From Prosapia bicincta (taxonomy: Eukaryota; Arthropoda; Insecta; Hemiptera; Cercopidae): a DNA stretch of 64,000 nt. The stretch is from positions 106,865,070-106,929,069 of the forward strand of contig JBAIZL010000003.1 of assembly GCA_036971475.1 (NCBI GenBank). The letters run 5' to 3'. The translations under genes were made by a program, and so were the position numbers. The notes beneath the pieces were generated by a model. The model saw only the letters and a program-made list of their open reading frames with translations. It was not told where the DNA came from and searched no databases. Position 1 is the stretch's first letter. Every line of letters begins with the position of its first letter. This document shows, one piece after another, positions 58,501 to 64,000 of this stretch.

Positions 58501-61500
58501 TTTCATCTTTGTTATATTGATTTTCTCATGCATTAAAACCATAGTTAGTCCATTTACGTGTTTTTTGTAAGTTTTATTTCCCAAAGCTATGGTTATCTTC
58601 AAAACGAAGTTACATTGATCTTGTTTTAATGACATTGTATGCATATATTTATTAACAGTTCTAAGTTACTGTTGAATTGTTTTATATGAAAATTATATTT
58701 GAAATTCTTTATGAAAGTTTGAAATTAATATAAAATTTCTTACAAAACTAGTCATTTTAAAACCTATTTTAAGCCTATAAAATGTTAAAGAAACAAATTC
58801 TCTCTCTTTACTAATTGTTTTGTTTGTGTGCATTTTTAAAAATTCTATTAGTAATACTTTAATAATTTTCAATATTTTCTCAAGTTTTTATTCGCCTATA
58901 TTCATTTGTATAATATATGTTTCTATATACATTTTATTATTAATAAATGTGTGTTGTTGGTTAAGCCTTCTATATTGCAAATAAACAAGGACCAATATTT
59001 GTGATAAACAACTTTAGTAACAGGTGTTATAATTTAGTTGGTCCCATCTTCACATGAGCTACTAGTTTTTAATTAAAAACACTTGTACATATGTTACACT
59101 TATCTATAGTAGAACTTGCTTTTATGATTGTTGAGGACAGCTGTTTTGGGAGACCGTAGATATGGTCTGAGTTGACAATGGGCCACATCTCACGAAACGG
59201 CTTTTCTTAACAATCAACAAAATTAGAGCTACTACAGGCAAGTGTAACATACGTAGAAGTGTTTTTAGTTATAATTAAAATTGTCTAGAGCTAAACAGAA
59301 TATTTTAAGATTTAATCAATTTACAATGAATTCCGCCTTACTTTTTGTATCAGCTGGCATTAGTGTTAGATTTTTGATTGCTAGATAAGCTTCTTATGTA
59401 ATGTTAAATGGTAAGATGATCTCAAGTAGTTATTAATGTATGTGTTTATTTAATCTAGAGGTTTGTTTAAATCACTTCCTCATACTTTAAATTAGGTAGT
59501 CCTCCTACCAGAAACTATAAATTAATATTTCATATACATTTTGTAATATCATTTTCAAAGCTTGTACATATTACAAGTATATATGTACCGCATATAAGCC
59601 ACTTATAATTAGAATAATTTAGGATGAGAAAAAAAGGGTGTGGGAGAGAGAGAGTTGTAATACAACTTTGAGAACATCATTGAAGCCAAGTAATTTAATT
59701 AAACTTACTTGTGTTGACAAAAGCAATGTCCTTGTATGCTGGTAGATGTTAGTCATGGGTAATACGATGGACATAATGTAAGTGAATCCAAGCAGTGGAA
59801 ACAACACTAAAAGTGCTTTGAACAACTTCCGGTACTGCTGGGTCTCCAAGTTTGTTGCCGAACGGAGTTTTGTGATGAGGACCTGCAAGTATACAGTTAG
59901 TGAGGTTTTTAAAAATCCACTTAAAAAAAAAATAGTAAATTGATCTATAAGTAATTAATACATAACTTAGTGATACTTTAGAGTATTTTGAAACAATCAT
60001 TTCATTTACAAACCTAAGCCTTCAAGGTGTTGCACTAGGTATAAAAGGTTGTTGGCATAAGATTTGTGAATGTAGTAGGGGTAGGTTAAGTTGGTTGTTT
60101 ACTATGGAAAAGGGTGTTGGATTCAAAGTGTGTTTGGGTGTTTGAAATATTTTCTTTATCTGTTGTGGGATGTTTGTATATTTCATATTTTTCTCTAGTT
60201 GTTAGCTTTTTAATATGGTTTAATATGTGGAGAATATTTAAATTAGTATTTATGTTCGTGTATGTTTGTTGTGAGTTTTGTAAATGTGTTGTGTAGTTGG
60301 ATTTTGGGTACGTGTTGTTTGTGTGTTCTTTGAAGCATGTGTTGAATGATCTACCAGTTTGTGGCTGATATAGAAGTTGGGACACTCGTAACATGTTATT
60401 TTGTATATAACGGATAGATTGTATTTGTCTGTTGTTGAAAGGGTTTGTGTGTTGTCTTCAAGTGTTTGTTGTTTTGTATGATATTTGGTAATTTGATATT
60501 AGGTTTTCTAAATGTGAAAGCAATTTTGTTTATGGGTTTGTTGTGGTACATGAGGGATGTGTATTAATTGTTTTTTGTGTGGTTTGTCGGTGTGGCTATT
60601 TGATGATGTTTATATATAATTTTCTTGAATATGTTGTCTGTAAGAGTATGTTGGTAGCTGTTTTATTGAGCGATGTATTTTATTGTATTGAGTTCTTCGT
60701 CATAGTCTTTTTGTTGCAATTAACAAAAAATAGATATAATCGTTATACCTTGTGAGAAGCTGCCAATAGAGGGTTAGCTTTGTAAATGAAACAATTGTTT
60801 CAAAATGAGTCGGCAAGTTAGCTTTAAAGTATTAATTTAGTTATGTATTAATTAATCATAGTTTAATCAGTGAATGCAAAATGATTACAACAAACAACTA
60901 TAATAAATTAATAACACACTGTTGAACTATTTGTTATTTGGGAAAAGTTACTCCTTGCAAATGTATACCTACGTGTTTTGCCTTTGCCCATTTGTTACTA
61001 TTGTACTAATGTATCATCATAATGGTAGCATCTTACAACATTTTGTTCATTTCATGAAATCATCATTTTAACTAATTTTAGGTTGCAATCTGCTTTCAGT
61101 AATTATTTGCAACCTTGCTGGAACCTGGAAGTCATGTAATTTGAATTCTACTGTGTTATAAAGGGCAAAGTAAAAGAATAACTCTATTTTACCACCTGGG
61201 AATTAAATTTTATAAAAGTCCTAAATTTCATTACAATAATTTTGCTTTTGTGGTAAGTTGAAATATAAATTTGTTACATTTGTTTATAAGTAACTTCTGT
61301 AAAAAGTAATTAAATATAAATCTGAAGTACAGTAGTGTCAAAAATTCGAGTCCTGATTTTCCGAGCTTCCATTAAATTCAAGCATTTTTTTATTTGAGCC
61401 TATTTTATCTATTTGAAAGGAAATGAGTCGGGCGTCCAAGAAATGTTTATAGCCGTAAAGAAAATGAATCTAGCATTCAAGAAATATTTATATCAATACG

Positions 61501-62804
61501 GCATGCAAAGGAAATGAGTCAGACTTACAAGAAATGTTTATACTAAACACTTGTAAATATTTATAAACTTGCCTATAGTAGCACTTACTTATATTTGTTG
61601 AGGACGGCCATTTCGGGAAATGTGTCCCATTGTCAACTCAGACCATAACTGATCTCAAGGTTTACGTAGGTTAGGGTGGGGGTGGGATATTGTGGTGGTG
61701 TGGGTGTATTTTGTGAGTATTAGGAGTTATGATGTCAAAAAGTGTGTGTGAGTTGTAATGTAATTGTGTATTGAGTATCCCACCCCCACCCTAACACCCT
61801 AACCTACGTAAAACCTTGAGATCAGTTACAGTCTGAGTTGACAATGGGACACATCTCCTGAAACGGCCGTCCTCAACAAATATAAGTAAGTGCTACTATA
61901 GGCAAGTTTATAAATATTTACAAGTGTTTAGTGAAAACCAGTAGCTCACATCAAGATGGAATCAACAAATATAAAATGTTTATATCAATACAGTACTTTT
62001 CTTCCTCCTCATTCTGTTGTATTATTCAGTTCACTAGTGTTCTACAGATTGGTGTGTTACCCAACTTCATCAGTTGTGTTTGAATGTCCTTATCAGTTAT
62101 GTTTAGATGTCTGACAAAAAGTTAATGGGCTATAAATATCTTTCTTTATTTACGCTGTAAGTTTCGACAGTAGACAAATATCCCTTAGAAAGCACAAATC
62201 TCTAGTCTTGTTCGTGGAATATTAGAAAATAATCTCTCTTGAAGCAAACAAATTAATCAAACTATGACGACAGTCATGATTAGCTGGACTGGTCTTTATT
62301 TCCGCTATTAATAAATCCGGATTGGTCGCAGATTGATCTGGATATGAGGGATTTTACTGTCTAAGGGTTCATTATAAGTCCTATTTTTTCTAATGCACAG
62401 GATCGTATTTCTGTGTAATCTGAGCTTTCAGTAATCTGAGGGGGTCTCGGTACCATTCACCTCGAATTATTGAGACTCTACTGTATAAAAAAAATGTTGA
62501 TACTGGTTAAAAATTCCAACAATATACATAAGTAAGTGTTCCAGGTTCGATAAAATGTCAATTAAGAAATTTATTAATGATATCGGATTTAATTTTGGTT
62601 GGTTTAGTTTCCCTTAATTTTAAATAAGTTTTAAGTATTCAGAATACTGTCCTTTCTTGTAACCTGATTGCTTACCCACATGATCTGAACCAGGAAAATG
62701 AAATTTAAGCCCAAGGCGATGAAAATCGGGGCCTGGTAGATGTGGTCAGTGTAATGAGGTGTCATCCAAGGGCAACTCTGAAGGGACACTAGCTCCTTGT
62801 GTTC
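51581..62804 (-). CDS. Class B1 neuropeptide GPCR, calcitonin/DH31-receptor-like, 3' half
   Basis: Four exons (62804-62676, 59882-59709, 56990-56818, 51746-51581) join in frame (phases 0,0,2). They encode ECL2 with CPW, TM5 ([20 protein letters not shown]), ICL3 with LITKLRSA and ETQQYRK, TM6 ([20 protein letters not shown], with the class B PxxG), ECL3, TM7 ending in [16 protein letters not shown], helix 8 ([14 protein letters not shown]) and a Ser/Thr-rich tail ending SENIV. The [21 protein letters not shown] block resembles arthropod DH31/calcitonin-like receptors most; a CRF/DH44 or PDF receptor is less likely. The expected role is Gs-coupled reception of a diuretic peptide at the plasma membrane. 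The hormone-binding domain and TM1-TM4 are absent and should lie past the right edge. Confidence 0.88.
52604..52631. repeat. Short (TA)n microsatellite
   Basis: About 13 TA units, followed by unassigned repetitive-looking DNA (ACTGATCCGATCGCCATGAA) of unknown family up to about 53300. Confidence 0.8.
53484..54126 (-). mobile_element. hAT non-autonomous element with transposase C-terminal remnant
   Basis: Ends CAGGCCCGTATCCAGCG and GGATACGCGCTTG, with G- and C-runs inside them. CTAGTT flanks both sides (53478-53483, 54121-54126), likely the core of the target duplication. Minus strand 53671-53600 reads [19 protein letters not shown], the conserved hAT dimerisation motif. Contains a (TA)n(TG)n at 53534-53575. 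Confidence 0.75.
54520..55290 (-). pseudogene. Mariner-like transposase, degraded
   Basis: Minus strand: [36 protein letters not shown] (HTH), [13 protein letters not shown], then [28 protein letters not shown], and, after shifts, [20 protein letters not shown] and [17 protein letters not shown]. The first two catalytic Asp positions read Tyr and Ser, so it is inactive. Related to the mariner group with the LHFHPYK / SPDLSxCDFFLWG signatures. Lies in the receptor intron. Confidence 0.82.
55459..55523. repeat. (TA)n microsatellite
   Basis: About 32 TA units in the receptor intron. Confidence 0.95.
56047..56791. mobile_element. AGAGTCTCG MITE, copy 2
   Basis: Ends CAGTAGAGTCTCGGAAATCA and ATTATCAAGACTCTACTG, TA on both sides. 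Contains the repeated GTCAGGCTTCCAAGAAATGT units also seen in copies 1 and 3. Its right end lies 26 bp downstream of the receptor TM7 exon donor. Confidence 0.8.
56818..56990 (-). CDS. Class B GPCR exon: TM7, helix 8, start of tail
   Basis: Acceptor GCTTACAG/GGT, 57 codons plus two bases, donor ATCAG/GTGCTT. Starts [16 protein letters not shown], completing the QG...YCFxNxEV signature of TM7. Reading past the donor gives only a short extension into a MITE, so splicing to 51746 is preferred; the split codon AG+G encodes Arg. Confidence 0.88.
57660..57840. repeat. PLE terminal repeat fragment
   Basis: GATTCCATCTTCACTTGAGC, TTGCCTATAGAGGCACTTA and TTGGAAGATGTGTTCC, in the usual order. Confidence 0.6.
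59040..59275. repeat. Fold-back of PLE terminal repeats
   Basis: CCCATCTTCACATGAGCTAC ... GGACAGCTGTTTTGGGAGA returns inverted as CATCTCACGAAACGGC ... GCTACTACAGGCAAGTG. Same build as 47400-47640. Confidence 0.65.
59709..59882 (-). CDS. Class B GPCR exon: ICL3, TM6, ECL3
   Basis: Acceptor ACTTGCAG/GTC, 58 codons, donor CAA/GTAAGT. Begins [19 protein letters not shown]. '[10 protein letters not shown]' replaces the more usual 'RKAAKALLVL'. TM6 has FPLLGFTY. Ends LLLSTQ, entering TM7. Confidence 0.92.
59940..60850 (-). pseudogene. Penelope-like element fragment with GIY-YIG endonuclease
   Basis: The minus strand around 60394-60086 reads [20 protein letters not shown], then [20 protein letters not shown] and [20 protein letters not shown]. 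Earlier sequence (60760-60470) covers the RT thumb. Both sides carry the GTTTCAAAATGAGTCGGCAA-type terminal repeat (59980-60010 and 60785-60850). Lies in the receptor intron just upstream of the ICL3/TM6 exon. Confidence 0.8.
61330..62483. mobile_element. AGAGTCTCG MITE, copy 3, split by a nested insertion
   Basis: Ends CAGTAGTGTCAAAAATTCGA and AATTATTGAGACTCTACTG with TA flanks. The element is interrupted at 61543-61973; its two parts match copies 1 and 2 continuously across the gap. Confidence 0.8.
61532..61984. mobile_element. Fold-back PLE-derived insertion with 11-bp target duplication
   Basis: The insert 61543-61973 is bounded by AAATGTTTATA on both sides. It consists of PLE ends in inverted orientation: TTGCCTATAGTAGCACTTAC ... 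CCCATTGTCAACTCAGACC on the left, CTGAGTTGACAATGGGACAC ... AGTGCTACTATAGGCAAG on the right, ending ATGGAATCAACAAATAT. Confidence 0.85.
62676..62804 (-). CDS. Class B GPCR exon: ECL2 and TM5
   Basis: Acceptor TTGTTGCAG/GAA, 43 codons, donor TGG/GTAAGC, phase 0 at both ends. [14 protein letters not shown] contains the ECL2 Cys that pairs with TM3 in class B receptors, followed by the TM5 hydrophobic stretch. Confidence 0.88.
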
Positions 62805-63424
62805 CTGCAACAATAAAAATAAACATTAAGAAATAAAACGAGTCAGTAAAACAGCAGGGGTGTATTGAAAATGTTATACCTATCATGAAATTTATTTCTG
62901 TACAAATAATAAGCTTTATGATGACAGGAGCAAAGATGAACAAACACTATTAGTGTCAAGTTAATGAGGTATACTAATTAAATGAATAAATATTATCATT
63001 AAGTGGGACTTGCCAACAGAAATGAATACTTAATTTGTAGAGTGTAGGTATTTAACATTTTAATAGAATCTATTTAATGTAGTTAATAGCAAAATAATGT
63101 AGGCAATAGAAAACATTTTTTATATGTTGAACAAGTTACTAGGTATAATTTTATTTAAAAAATTGAATGGAAATCGGTTTTGATAAAAAGTAAAAAACGC
63201 TTAAGGAAGTTGTCATTAAAAATCAATAAAAATATATAAATCTTAATCATATATTAAATTTGTTTTAGAACAGTTTATTTATATAGAAGCTATTATAACT
63301 GATAAGATAATTGTTAAGGTTAATAATAACATTTTAACTTAATTATTGCAAAATAATTAAAGAACATAACCTAAGGGGTAAAACTACTGTTTTAAATACA
63401 TGACATGTAGCATAAAATCAGCTG

Positions 63425-63570
63425 TTGTATGAAATCACTTGATACAAGCTAAAATAGTTACTACTTTCAGTATTGTTGGTCCATGACTCACAGCACTGAT
63501 CTAGTGTAAAACATGTCTGCTGGAAAATATCAGTAAGCAGTGGTTCTTTTGCCAAGTGATTCTAAGAGTA
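63425..63570. repeat. Dispersed element end
   Basis: GATCTAGTGTAAAACATGTC, GCTGGAAAATATCAGTAAGC, TTTTGCCAAGTGATTCTA; relative of 7640-7815. Confidence 0.6.
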
Positions 63571-64000
63571 GTAATTTAAAGAACTTCAAGTTTACAACAC
63601 AATAACTACAAGTTGTAAAGTAGTTGTGTATATCGCACATGTACATTTATATAGATGTGTTAGTCAATACTGAGTTTATCTTGATACATAAAGGCAGTGG
63701 CATGCCTTGAAAATTAGCCCTGAGGCAATAAATATAGGGGGCCTATTACCCATCTATGAAAATATAGGGGGCTCTATATTTATTATAAAAATCATTATTA
63801 CGTCTTATAGTTTAGTAGCACTTTTTATATAAACATATGCCAGATGTAAACCGTTGTTAAAAAAAATTCTAAAACGGAGGTATTGTATTTTATAAAAATG
63901 ATGAAGAAAGAATTTTTTTGAGGAGTAATGCGTTCACATTTTCTTCAAATTTAGTAGCAATTTGTGTTTGTAAAGCAAATGTAAAAATTTGGACAATAAT

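Overview
This is animal nuclear DNA. It is strongly AT-rich, has multi-kilobase introns with GT/AG junctions, long (TA)n and (CA)n microsatellites, and remnants of many transposon families. Three host genes can be rebuilt exon by exon: viperin (RSAD2), the cytochrome c oxidase assembly factor COA8, and the 3' half of a class B neuropeptide receptor of the calcitonin-like/DH31 type. The receptor type and the transposon spectrum (Penelope-like, Tigger/pogo, hAT, mariner, RNase H-bearing non-LTR elements) suggest an arthropod. A chelicerate such as a horseshoe crab is my best guess, but the sequence alone does not prove it.

Layout. 1-12.6 kb: no host gene seen; old transposons and a broken non-LTR retrotransposon (9.3-11.7 kb). 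12.6-30.6 kb: viperin on the minus strand, six coding exons including a 33-bp microexon, giving an intact 333-residue reading frame; its introns are full of Penelope-like (PLE) fragments, a Tigger remnant and large palindromes. 30.64-31.28 kb: a 643-bp intergenic segment between the divergent start codons of viperin and COA8, with a TATA-like box and a perfect match to the insect NF-kB consensus on the viperin side. 31.3-46.5 kb: COA8 on the plus strand, three exons, 182 residues. 46.5-51.5 kb: no gene; PLE pieces and MITEs. 51.6-62.8 kb: the last four coding exons of the class B receptor on the minus strand; the upstream exons (hormone-binding domain, TM1-TM4) must lie beyond the right edge.

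Biology. Viperin is an interferon-induced antiviral radical-SAM enzyme in vertebrates that makes the chain terminator ddhCTP from CTP. Here it keeps every recognisable catalytic element (CxxxCxxC, GGEP, C-terminal Trp). It sits head-to-head with a mitochondrial assembly factor, and no CMPK2 (its usual vertebrate neighbour) is visible. COA8 and the receptor are convergent and functionally unrelated to viperin as far as can be seen.

The second theme is Penelope-like retroelements. At least seven fragments show the GIY-YIG endonuclease signature or its remains. They occur with recurrent terminal repeats, repeatedly as fold-back (inverted-dimer) insertions, often directly against (TA)n tracts. 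Their ends carry a recurring CUGANGA / hairpin / GAAA arrangement that resembles a hammerhead ribozyme core. All exon joins were made by eye from frame, splice consensus and family similarity; no database search was run.
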